A stretch of 64,000 nt of DNA from Paenibacillus sp. (lineage in GTDB: Bacteria > Bacillota > Bacilli > Paenibacillales > Paenibacillaceae). Location: assembly GCA_023512345.1 (NCBI GenBank), contig JAILZT010000001.1, forward strand, positions 478,084 through 542,083, given 5' to 3'. Each line of letters begins with the position of its first letter. Within the stretch, counting starts at the first letter, position 1. Position numbers and translations under genes: made by a program. The notes below the pieces were generated by a model, which searched no databases, was not told the origin of the DNA, and saw nothing but the letters and a program-made list of their open reading frames with translations. Below are positions 54,791 through 62,502 of the stretch, in pieces.

Positions 54791-56437
54791 TTATGCATTC
54801 TTTAATTCGGCCACACCAACAGGTATTGATATCATTATTCTTGTGCCCGCAGTTTCATTACTTGTGAGTTGGAAGTCACCGCCTAGAGACTGGCTTAGGT
54901 GCTGCATGTTCTTCATGCCAAGTCCACCCGTATGCTCCTCTGATTCAGCCCACAACAAACTGGTATCAAAACCTACACCATCATCACTTATAGAGAGCTT
55001 TATCCATTTCGGCTTCAACGACAGTTCCACTTCTATCCTTCTAGCCGCACCATGGCGTATCGCATTACCTGTAGCTTCCGAAATAATTCGGAAGAGAGCT
55101 TTGTGATAAGGATAGGGGAGGCTGAAATCATCACCCGTTATTTTAAGTTCGATCTCAACATCGTTTAGCCTGGACAGGCTTTTTAAATGTGACCTTACCA
55201 TACCCAGCCAGGTTGGACCGCCGCTCTTCTTCGAGCTTAGGCTATAAATTGTAATTCGCAGCTCTTTAGCAACCTTCGTTGCCGAATCATGAATAAGTTC
55301 TATTTGTTCTTCTAGCTGTGACTCCGCCATTGTCCTCCAGGTCTGTTTCAGAGAATGTGTCGCATACACAATCCCGAACAAACTCTGAGATACACTGTCA
55401 TGCATTTCATCTGCAATCCGGTTCTGCTCATTCGTAACAATCAACCGGTTCTCGATCACACCCAGCTCATGGCGTTCGAGAATAATTGCACTAAGCTCCG
55501 ACAGAAACATTAGTTGCTGAATGTACCAACGTCGGCCTTCAAGCCCTTCCGCTGCTTCCAGCTTTACGCCAATCATTCCTACAAAACGGGTACTCATCTT
55601 TACAGGCATCAGTAGGAAATCGCCCAATCCCGGCAAACTTTTAAATACAGGCTCCCGCTGCAATCTCCATTCATGCTCATGCTTCTCAAGCTCAGCGAAC
55701 AGGTATAATTCCTCCTGCTGCTGCCACCCCGTTTGTCGACTTTGCGGTGCAGGCTCTCCGCTCTTCTTAGCGAACCAGAACAAAGCTTTGTCCAGCTTCG
55801 TAAGCTTCACTACATAATCAGTTATAACCTGCCCGATGTTCATAAAGTCATGTTGGCTCGAGGTTTCAACGATGTTATAGAGCGACTTAATGTGCTCCAT
55901 GGTTTCATTCGTTCGCGCGTTAGCTTCCTCACGCTGACGTTTCATCCGAACAACCATCTGCATAATAGTAACCGTAAGTACTAGGGCTAGAAACAAATTT
56001 CCGTTTTGTAATATTGCTGCTGAGATATTTTTACTCTCAGAATTCATAAAAAGGTAACAAAAAACAATGATTATACCGATATAACCAAAGAGCAAATTCC
56101 AGCCAAAGTAGAACGTTAAGGATCCGGCAGCGACTAGAACGGGGTTAAGTATATATAGCTTGAATGGACTTTCATATCCGCCTGTTAACAACGTTAGCAC
56201 AATAATACCGGCCATCTCTGCACTCACAGCCAGCATAAGAGCCTGGGGTTTGTCTCGGAGCCTTCGATAGATAAGTGTGAACCCTCGAGCTAGGATAAAT
56301 AACAGAAGTATAAGCAAGGATTTATATAATATAGAAGGCCCGGATCTACCCAGGATATACATGAGTGAAGTGAGAGATAATGAAAAGACTCTGTAAAAAG
56401 CAAACATTCTTTCTTCCGCAGTTGTTTTAATTTTCAT
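54791..56437 (-). CDS. NarL-family sensor histidine kinase
   Basis: A 548-residue kinase: about six N-terminal transmembrane helices (residues about 10-165), a GAF-like middle region (about 195-335), HisKA_3 dimerisation/phosphoacceptor domain (NRIADEMHDSVSQSLFGIVY, phosphohistidine in MHDS) and a HATPase (RIISEATGNAIRHG, LSISDDGVGFD, GGLGMKNMQHLSQSLGG). It phosphorylates the LuxR-type regulator encoded next. The multi-helix sensor and lack of a large extracellular domain suggest a membrane or intracellular cue. Confidence 0.9.
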   Translation of the reverse strand: MKIKTTAEERMFAFYRVFSLSLTSLMYILGRSGPSILYKSLLILLLFILARGFTLIYRRLRDKPQALMLAVSAEMAGIIVLTLLTGGYESPFKLYILNPVLVAAGSLTFYFGWNLLFGYIGIIIVFCYLFMNSESKNISAAILQNGNLFLALVLTVTIMQMVVRMKRQREEANARTNETMEHIKSLYNIVETSSQHDFMNIGQVITDYVVKLTKLDKALFWFAKKSGEPAPQSRQTGWQQQEELYLFAELEKHEHEWRLQREPVFKSLPGLGDFLLMPVKMSTRFVGMIGVKLEAAEGLEGRRWYIQQLMFLSELSAIILERHELGVIENRLIVTNEQNRIADEMHDSVSQSLFGIVYATHSLKQTWRTMAESQLEEQIELIHDSATKVAKELRITIYSLSSKKSGGPTWLGMVRSHLKSLSRLNDVEIELKITGDDFSLPYPYHKALFRIISEATGNAIRHGAARRIEVELSLKPKWIKLSISDDGVGFDTSLLWAESEEHTGGLGMKNMQHLSQSLGGDFQLTSNETAGTRIMISIPVGVAELKNA

Positions 56438-56665
56438 CCTACCACCCTATTCTCCAATTTTGTGGAAAATGCGAGCTTATTTAGTCCTTTGTTAAAAGCA
56501 TCATACATGAGAAAAATCACAATAACAAGCCGACTCACTCCGTGTGATCGCTTACATTACAAAAAAATAACACTAATTCCTTCCAATTTCCGGATAAGTA
56601 ACATTGAATTACAGATATTACCTATATTGGTCGATTCCAGTGTAAGGTTCATGTAATATATGCAT

Positions 56666-56703
56666 AATAAACACCCTATCTGGTCTCAGATAGGGTGTTT
56701 ATT
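56666..56703. terminator. Perfect-stem terminator
   Basis: AATAAACACCCTATCTG and its exact complement with a 4-base loop, 17-bp arms. It lies about 60 bp downstream of the 50-residue protein gene on the minus strand; A/T runs at both sides allow either direction. Confidence 0.85.
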
Positions 56704-56766
56704 GGTTATGGAACTATTCTGTGATGTTATATATGCTTCGACTGCCTCTGTTTTCTTCCGAATAAA

Positions 56767-56919
56767 TTAGCTTTTGATTAGATAGGATGGGTCACAAATA
56801 CAAATCTGGTAGCGATGTTCACCCACAATATGATAACCGGTTGATAGTATTCGTAAAAAGTGATTTCTTAAATCCACTTTATGGAGAGTACGGCATCTAA
56901 TGCAGTAATATTCTCTCAT
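56767..56919 (-). CDS. Small cysteine-bearing protein, 50 residues
   Basis: Short gene: ATG with SD GGAG 9 bases upstream, start MREYYCIRCRTLHKVDL, end YQICICDPSYLIKS. Cysteines occur as CxxC (6 and 9) and CxC (40 and 42), a spacing able to bind zinc like a small zinc ribbon, with several basic residues. A strong terminator follows. It sits alone in a 628-bp gap between the kinase and AraC genes; apart from it and the terminator I see nothing in the gap. I do not recognise a family. Confidence 0.6.
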   Translation of the reverse strand: MREYYCIRCRTLHKVDLRNHFLRILSTGYHIVGEHRYQICICDPSYLIKS

Positions 56920-57024
56920 TGTTATCAACTCCAGCATAATCCTTAAGACCTGCTATAGTTCAGCAGACAATATCTAAATACTATCATCCATTTCTAAAAA
57001 GTGTCAACAAAAAGAAGCAAAATA

Positions 57025-57061
57025 CGACATCTATTCTAAGCTTATGCAGAGAATGATGTCG
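57025..57061 (-). terminator. Terminator of the AraC-type gene
   Basis: CGACATC/GATGTCG outer stem with ATTCT/AGAAT inner pairing and a TATTTTG tail on the minus strand, just after the stop codon. Confidence 0.6.
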
Positions 57062-57065
57062 AATG

Positions 57066-57917
57066 TTATACATTGTGTCGACACTTTTGAGGGGATATTC
57101 CCATATACTTTTTGAAAAGGCGGGAAAAATAAAACGTGTCTTGGTAATGAAGCATACCCGCAATCTCCTTAACCCGCAGAGGCGTATTAATCAGAAGATG
57201 TTTAGCCTCAGACATTTTAAGTCGATGGATGTAGTCATGTAATGGATAACCACTGCTTTCCCGCACCAAACGGCGTAATGTTGACATCGAGATATGATGC
57301 TTAGCCGCTATTTGCAACAAATTCATCTCTTCGTAAATACAGGAATGCAAATCTTCCCGGATCTGTGGCATGGAATCCTGCTGTGAGAGCCTGCCGTTCT
57401 CCTTAACTACGAGTGAGACTTCCAACAGAAGTTCCTCCAGCAATAATGAGGCTCTATCTGCATCTGCTGGGGATCCACCTTCCATTTTCTTAATAACCTC
57501 CTCAAAAAAATCCACAAACCCTTTTTCGGAGCGGACTTGAAATACGTTTCCCCCGGTGATCAAGCCAGCTTCCAACCATTCCGTTACCCGTGTCCCGCCG
57601 AAATTGATGTAATATTCGTCCCAGCTTTCCCCTTGAGGAGGGCCGAAATCATAACTGCAGCCCGGCCGGAAAAAGAAGAGACTTTCTCCTGATACTGACT
57701 GCTCCCGCCCATTCTCTATATAGGCACCAGAACCCGATACAATGTAGACTACAGCCCAGTGCTCAAACACTACATTTCTACGGAAAAGCGTTCTTCCAGG
57801 CAGATGCCCCACTTGTCCCACACGGATCGTTTTAAGCTTTAATGTGGATGCATCAACCTTGGAGTCAATAATTCGAATAGGATAAGGACTGATCATATAA
57901 TCCATCACATTGGGCAT
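57066..57917 (-). CDS. AraC-type regulator with cupin sensor domain
   Basis: About 283 residues: an N-terminal cupin (HWAVVYIVSGSGAYIENGRE, FFFRPGCSYDFGPPQG) and a C-terminal pair of HTH motifs (LLQIAAKHHISMSTLRRLVR and VKEIAGMLHYQDTFYFSRLF followed by KKYMGISPQ). Cupin AraC proteins in this group sense sugars. It is divergent from the GH20 hexosaminidase gene, so probably controls it. ATG 57917 fits the GGAGG SD better than ATG 57926, which nearly abuts it. Confidence 0.88.
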   Translation of the reverse strand: MPNVMDYMISPYPIRIIDSKVDASTLKLKTIRVGQVGHLPGRTLFRRNVVFEHWAVVYIVSGSGAYIENGREQSVSGESLFFFRPGCSYDFGPPQGESWDEYYINFGGTRVTEWLEAGLITGGNVFQVRSEKGFVDFFEEVIKKMEGGSPADADRASLLLEELLLEVSLVVKENGRLSQQDSMPQIREDLHSCIYEEMNLLQIAAKHHISMSTLRRLVRESSGYPLHDYIHRLKMSEAKHLLINTPLRVKEIAGMLHYQDTFYFSRLFKKYMGISPQKCRHNV

Positions 57918-58001
57918 CGTTTGCATTCCTCCGTGTATTTGCGAGTGATATATTTATGTGGATGATGATCATATTCTACATGAATTAGAGGTGAAGCTGC
58001 T

Positions 58002-59930
58002 ATGTCCATTGCAAATTCATTATTGTTAATGCCTTATCCGCAGCACTTTAGCCCTTCCTCAGGTTACTTTCTACTATCCTCTGGCGGGAGTATTGTTCTT
58101 GGCTGCAAAGAAGATCGTATTGCTATGCCTGCTGCTCGAAAATTACAGACTACGATCTCCAAATCCTTACACTTGATACTCTCGATATCTATAGGAACCC
58201 GTTCTACTATTAAGAATATCTGCACTTTTATGCAAAACCCCAATTTACCCCCTCAGGCCTATGAGCTTATAGTCACAGAAATTGGAATTACAATTCATTA
58301 TAGTACTCCGCAAGCCGCTTTCTACGCCGTATCGACACTTAAGCAAATTGTAGAGCAAAGCGGCCCGAAAATACCTTGCCTGACTATTCGAGACTGTCCC
58401 GATTTCGAAGCACGAGGCCTAATGATTGATATCAGTAGAAATAAGATTCCCAAACTGGAAACCTTATATCGAATTATTGACTTCATGAGTGATTTGAAGA
58501 TGAATCAGCTTCAACTATATATAGAAGGTTCTCCATTTGCTTATGAATCCTTTCCTGCGGTATGGAAGCTGGAAACTCCAATAACCGGAGAGGAAATCCT
58601 ACTTCTCGATACCTACTGCCAGGAGCGTTACATTGAGCTTGTTCCGAATCAAAATAGCTTCGGCCATATGGAAGCTTGGCTTTCACGGCCCGAATTCAAC
58701 CCTCTGGCTGAAATCCCAGAAGGATTTAAGCTGCCGGAAGGAATGTATGCTGCTGACTTTTATCCAGAAGGCTTATTTATGAGACCGGGCACATTCCACA
58801 CAGAAGATCCCAAGGTACTCGAATTGCTGGAGAGAATGTATGATGATCTACTTCCTTATTTCAGCTCTGAACAGTTCAATGTGGGCTGTGATGAGACGTA
58901 CGAGCTCGGCCTCGGCAAAAGCAAACAACTGGCTGATAGTCAGGGTAAAGGACAACTTTATTTATCTTTTCTGAAAAAAATACACGAACTAGTAACTAAC
59001 AAAGGTAAAACTATGCAGTTCTGGGGCGATATTATTATCCAATACCCGGAGCTGATTCCTCAGCTTCCTAAGAATATAATTGCTATGGAGTGGGGCTACA
59101 GTGCAGAGCATCCCTTCGAGGAGGACACCAAGAAATTCCGCGAAGCAGGAATCCCCTTCTACGTCTGTCCTGGAACGAGCTCCTGGAATTCACTGACAGG
59201 ACGTACGGATAATATGATGGCAAATTTACGGAGCGCGGCTATTCATGGCAAAAACAATGGTGCCATCGGTTATCTGATTACGGATTGGGGCGACTTCGGA
59301 CATTGGCAGCATCTCCCGATAAGTTACGCAGGATTCGTCTATGGAGCCGCCCTCGCTTGGAATCCAGAAGGCAATATGCAATCAGATGTTGCTGGCTATC
59401 TGAACAAATTTGTGTTTGCCGACCGGTCAGATATACTTGGACTTCTTATGGAGGATTTGGGGAATTATTATAAGCTGGAATCCGGACTCTCACGCCCGAA
59501 CGATACGGAGATGTCGATGCTGCTGCGTTGCAAACTGGATAACGTGCTAATTGTAGAACAGCTTACAGATCAGCATTTGGAACAGTTGACCAGCTATATT
59601 CAAAATATTGAGAACCGATTAGAAATGGCTTCATTATATTGTGAAGATGGTGCACTCATCATGAGCGAGCTTAGAAATGGCATTCATTTCGTCAAACACG
59701 CGATAAAGCTCGGTAAGATTAAACGGCAACTCGTCCTTACACCTGGCCAAGTAGCTCAACATATTCTTCTGGAACAAATTCAAGATCTTGACGTACTTCT
59801 ACACGATTACCGGTTATTATGGCTAGAACGTAATCGAATGGGCGGTCTGGAACAGAGTGTCTCCAAGCTGCTAACCCTTCGTCAGGAATATCAAGCATTG
59901 ATGGATACTTCTACTGTTACTGAACTATAG
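58002..59930 (+). CDS. Beta-N-acetylhexosaminidase, GH20
   Basis: A 642-residue cytoplasmic enzyme without signal peptide: an N-terminal GH20b domain (YELIVTEIGITIHYSTPQAA), then the TIM barrel beginning DFEARGLMIDISRNKIPKLE, with catalytic pair Asp297-Glu298 in NVGCDETYELG and substrate tryptophans in MQFWGDIII, and a helical C-terminal region. It removes terminal N-acetylglucosamine-type residues from imported oligosaccharides (substrate-assisted mechanism known for the family). SD GAGGTG is good. It is divergent from the AraC gene and followed by a strong hairpin. Confidence 0.9.
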   Translation: MSIANSLLLMPYPQHFSPSSGYFLLSSGGSIVLGCKEDRIAMPAARKLQTTISKSLHLILSISIGTRSTIKNICTFMQNPNLPPQAYELIVTEIGITIHYSTPQAAFYAVSTLKQIVEQSGPKIPCLTIRDCPDFEARGLMIDISRNKIPKLETLYRIIDFMSDLKMNQLQLYIEGSPFAYESFPAVWKLETPITGEEILLLDTYCQERYIELVPNQNSFGHMEAWLSRPEFNPLAEIPEGFKLPEGMYAADFYPEGLFMRPGTFHTEDPKVLELLERMYDDLLPYFSSEQFNVGCDETYELGLGKSKQLADSQGKGQLYLSFLKKIHELVTNKGKTMQFWGDIIIQYPELIPQLPKNIIAMEWGYSAEHPFEEDTKKFREAGIPFYVCPGTSSWNSLTGRTDNMMANLRSAAIHGKNNGAIGYLITDWGDFGHWQHLPISYAGFVYGAALAWNPEGNMQSDVAGYLNKFVFADRSDILGLLMEDLGNYYKLESGLSRPNDTEMSMLLRCKLDNVLIVEQLTDQHLEQLTSYIQNIENRLEMASLYCEDGALIMSELRNGIHFVKHAIKLGKIKRQLVLTPGQVAQHILLEQIQDLDVLLHDYRLLWLERNRMGGLEQSVSKLLTLRQEYQALMDTSTVTEL

Positions 59931-59943
59931 TTATCTAAAAATA

Positions 59944-59986
59944 AGGGGTCCTAAATCCACCATGTAAATGGCAAGATCGGACCCCT
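59944..59986. terminator. Terminator hairpin between convergent GH20 and Gfo/Idh genes
   Basis: AGGGGTCC/GGACCCCT with an inner ACCAT/ATGG pairing. It serves both converging transcripts; the T run is short. Confidence 0.65.
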
Positions 59987-59992
59987 CCTTGG

Positions 59993-61075
59993 TTATTTAT
60001 AGTCAGGTGACCATACTTGCGTCTGAGAGGTAATCACCTCGCCAGTTGCTGCAGCCTGAGCGATCAGCATCCCCAAATAATGATCTTGACTGCCTTCGGC
60101 CAAGCTATAGAATGAAGGTCCACCTTGAACATATCGGCCCATTCTGGCAAGACTTTCAGCAATCGCAATCTCATCCTCAGTTAATCTTGCGGGTGCAAAC
60201 GGATTTCGATACAGCCATTCTCCGTTCCCCATGATACCTTTAAGGTAAAAGCCTTCCAAGTTACCGCCATGTCCTGTATCCACTCTCCGGAGTTCACTAT
60301 ATATGGGGGTATCAAAATCCTCTAGCCATGCAACTTTCTCGTTGACGATCTCTCCACACTCTCCACGTACTAGAATTCGGTTCTGCCGAATCCAAGAAAA
60401 GTATTGGTCCCCCACAAAATCAAATATTCCAAGCTTCCCTTCGAAATCCAAAGTTCCGATCGTCTGAGTAGATTGAATTACCTCTTTTGCTACCGGCGGA
60501 CCGCTGCGTCCTGGGCCTTTAAGTATAGGGGACTGGAAATTCTGCCCACGTACTATAACGTTCTGAAATTCAACGCCCAGCAGTTGGCGTATCAGACTAA
60601 CACCGTGATAACCGTGTGCCACGGACACCTGCGCCTGACTAATCTCACCAAGGCGACCGGAACGGGCAACAGCAATTCTAGCGGCATGCATAGGTTGAAA
60701 TAAATATTGCTCCGCAATTTGAATTCGGGCAGATGCCCCTACCTGCTTCCAAAGCTCAATCAAGTCCTCCAGATGTGGCGCCGGCGGAGTTTCGGCTAAC
60801 ATAGGAATTCCTGCAGCAGCGAGTCTGATTATGTACTCCATGCTAATATCTCTAGGTACACATACCACTGTAAACATATAGGCACCGCTCGATGTAAATT
60901 CCTCAAACGAAGTATATACCTTCACGCCCCATATTCGGCGAAGTTCTTCAGCCTTTTCAAAATTCCTGACAAACATAGCGCCCACTACAAATTGATCTGG
61001 GAGTTGCTGTGCAATTCGCAAATAAAACTCCGCTCTCCAGCCCCCGCCAATCAGTCCAAATTCGATCTTGCCCAT
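59993..61075 (-). CDS. Gfo/Idh/MocA-family oxidoreductase lacking the usual catalytic lysine
   Basis: A 360-residue protein: NAD(P)-binding FGLIGGGWRAEFYLRIA, then the position of the family EKP motif, which here reads AETPPAP, so the catalytic lysine is replaced by threonine. The C-terminal domain has AEQYLFQPMHAARIAVARSG and VAHGYHGVSLIRQLLGV. Substrate is a sugar or cyclitol in active relatives. It may be a divergent enzyme or a sugar-binding scaffold. SD GGGAGG is good. It is convergent with the GH20 gene and divergent from the isoprenoid-synthase-like gene. Confidence 0.8.
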   Translation of the reverse strand: MGKIEFGLIGGGWRAEFYLRIAQQLPDQFVVGAMFVRNFEKAEELRRIWGVKVYTSFEEFTSSGAYMFTVVCVPRDISMEYIIRLAAAGIPMLAETPPAPHLEDLIELWKQVGASARIQIAEQYLFQPMHAARIAVARSGRLGEISQAQVSVAHGYHGVSLIRQLLGVEFQNVIVRGQNFQSPILKGPGRSGPPVAKEVIQSTQTIGTLDFEGKLGIFDFVGDQYFSWIRQNRILVRGECGEIVNEKVAWLEDFDTPIYSELRRVDTGHGGNLEGFYLKGIMGNGEWLYRNPFAPARLTEDEIAIAESLARMGRYVQGGPSFYSLAEGSQDHYLGMLIAQAAATGEVITSQTQVWSPDYK

Positions 61076-61230
61076 TGTTCCTCAACCTCCCAAGTCTTAA
61101 GCAATATTCCTCTCCTCCATAGTACTTCTTCACTGTAAAAGATTCCATTGTAACGGAGATAGGGACAGGATATACTCAGAACAAATATTCCTTTTAATTC
61201 CTTATTACATTTTATTTAGGAGATGAGATT

Positions 61231-62163
61231 ATGAACTGGTTTCATGATTATGAGGAGGAGCTCCGCTCTGTGTTCCACGAATGCAGGCATATTATTTCAC
61301 AATTCCCAGCGCCTCTAAATTCTTATGGGCTATCTTACATGCACCATTTCAATGTTTTTGAAGCAGCAAGCCACAAAAATTACATATGCTATCTATTGCC
61401 CTTCTGGTTCCAGGAGCATTATCAACTCGACCCAAAAGATTGCCGGCAAATGTCAAAGGGTAATATCTTTCTAATGTTGTATTTTTTCATTCAAGATGAC
61501 TTAATGGATTCACCCACCATGTCTGCCACTTCAACCCTTCCGCTAGCCAATCTTTTCTATATTGAATTCCTGAATATCTATAGATCCTATTTCCCGGGAA
61601 AAGCTCCATTCTGGGAATATTATAACCGCTATATCTCCGAGTGGGCAGAAAGTGTATGTAATGAGAATAATGAGGACTATTTCCAGAATGAACAGGTAAA
61701 AGTTGCTCACAAGGCCAGTCCGCTGAAGCTGTCCAGCACCGCCGCTCTTCTATTGTCAGGCGATGGTTCATTGATTCCACAGTCCGAGGAAATGCTTGAA
61801 TACGTGCTTCTCACTTTACAAATGCTGGATGATTACAAGGATTGGGAGGAGGATCTGGAGGAAGGGAATTACAACTGTTTGCTGTCACTCACCCGCCAAT
61901 GGTTGAACAGCGGCAATGACAGGGTTCATCGAACAGATGTTAAAAACTTTATTTTTACAAACAGAGGTTTAGATCATTTTACCCAACTCGCGCAGCACAA
62001 CCACAACCAATTGCTAAGCTATAGTTTGAAAGTCCCTCATCTGATAGATTTCCACCTACTCCTCGCAACTAATCTGAAGCAAATCTCAACTGACATAGAA
62101 TCAGAAAAATCGCTTCTGCAAAGCGGCGGCCTCCATTATTGGCTCTATAAAAATATAGAGTAA
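61231..62163 (+). CDS. Class I isoprenoid-synthase-like enzyme
   Basis: A 310-residue, all-helical, soluble protein. It has a first aspartate-rich motif DDLMD at residues 89-93 in YFFIQDDLMD, and a second DDYKDWEED at 200-208 in LQMLDDYKDWEEDLEEGNYN. These two motifs, about 110 residues apart, are where trans-prenyl synthases and class I terpene cyclases bind Mg-diphosphate. The rest does not match a named subfamily I know. SD AGGAGATG is strong. It is followed after 83 bp by an NHLP-type leader peptide gene on the same strand, hinting at prenylation or terpene chemistry on a peptide (inference). Confidence 0.6.
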   Translation: MNWFHDYEEELRSVFHECRHIISQFPAPLNSYGLSYMHHFNVFEAASHKNYICYLLPFWFQEHYQLDPKDCRQMSKGNIFLMLYFFIQDDLMDSPTMSATSTLPLANLFYIEFLNIYRSYFPGKAPFWEYYNRYISEWAESVCNENNEDYFQNEQVKVAHKASPLKLSSTAALLLSGDGSLIPQSEEMLEYVLLTLQMLDDYKDWEEDLEEGNYNCLLSLTRQWLNSGNDRVHRTDVKNFIFTNRGLDHFTQLAQHNHNQLLSYSLKVPHLIDFHLLLATNLKQISTDIESEKSLLQSGGLHYWLYKNIE

Positions 62164-62195
62164 TCCTAGTAAATAATAATAGTATTTCAAAAAAA

Positions 62196-62214
62196 CCTAT
62201 GTTATATTCATAGG
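62196..62214. promoter_or_regulatory. Palindrome upstream of the NHLP-type peptide gene
   Basis: CCTATG-TTATATT-CATAGG, a 19-bp palindrome 33 bases before the TTG start. It could be an operator or short hairpin in the leader; no T run or GC-rich stem. Confidence 0.4.
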
Positions 62215-62246
62215 GAAAAATATCCATAAAAGGAAGGGTGATTAAT

Positions 62247-62486
62247 TTGTCAGAAATGACTCTTACAAATCAAGTGATTCAAAAGGCCTGGGAAGATCCT
62301 AGTTTTAAGCAGCGATTGCTCTCTGATCCAAAAGCAGCACTTAAAGAAGCATTAGGCATAATCATTCCCGATACGGTTTCATTAAAAGCTGTAGAAGAAG
62401 GCTCCAATGAATTCTACCTCGTCATTCCTCCTAGTCCATCATCAGGAATCCTGAAAACCGATGCAAGTACTCAGGGTTCCTGGTAA
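62247..62486 (+). CDS. NHLP-type leader peptide, candidate RiPP precursor
   Basis: About 79 residues with the nitrile-hydratase-alpha-like leader signature: NQVIQKAWEDPSFKQRLLSD, PKAALKEALGI and NEFYLVIPPSP. It ends SSGILKTDASTQGSW, a Ser/Thr-rich tail without cysteine. The usual LSDEELEAVAGG cleavage segment of this leader class is missing. TTG 62247 fits SD AAGGAAGGG at 8 bases; GTG 62238 lies in the SD and ATG 62256 is further. It is 83 bp downstream of the isoprenoid-synthase-like gene and convergent with the kinase gene 16 bp away. Confidence 0.7.
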   Translation: MSEMTLTNQVIQKAWEDPSFKQRLLSDPKAALKEALGIIIPDTVSLKAVEEGSNEFYLVIPPSPSSGILKTDASTQGSW

Positions 62487-62502
62487 AACATCATGTCCAA
62501 CT

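Noticed and set aside
56462..56656. A 64-residue plus-strand open frame
   Set aside because: No SD, no recognisable motif, and it ends at an unrelated terminator; composition looks non-coding.
62193..62200. AAACCTAT as a shared regulatory motif with 24664, 24686 and 53901
   Set aside because: Only the 24664/24686 pair has regular spacing; the other two are single A-rich matches likely by chance.
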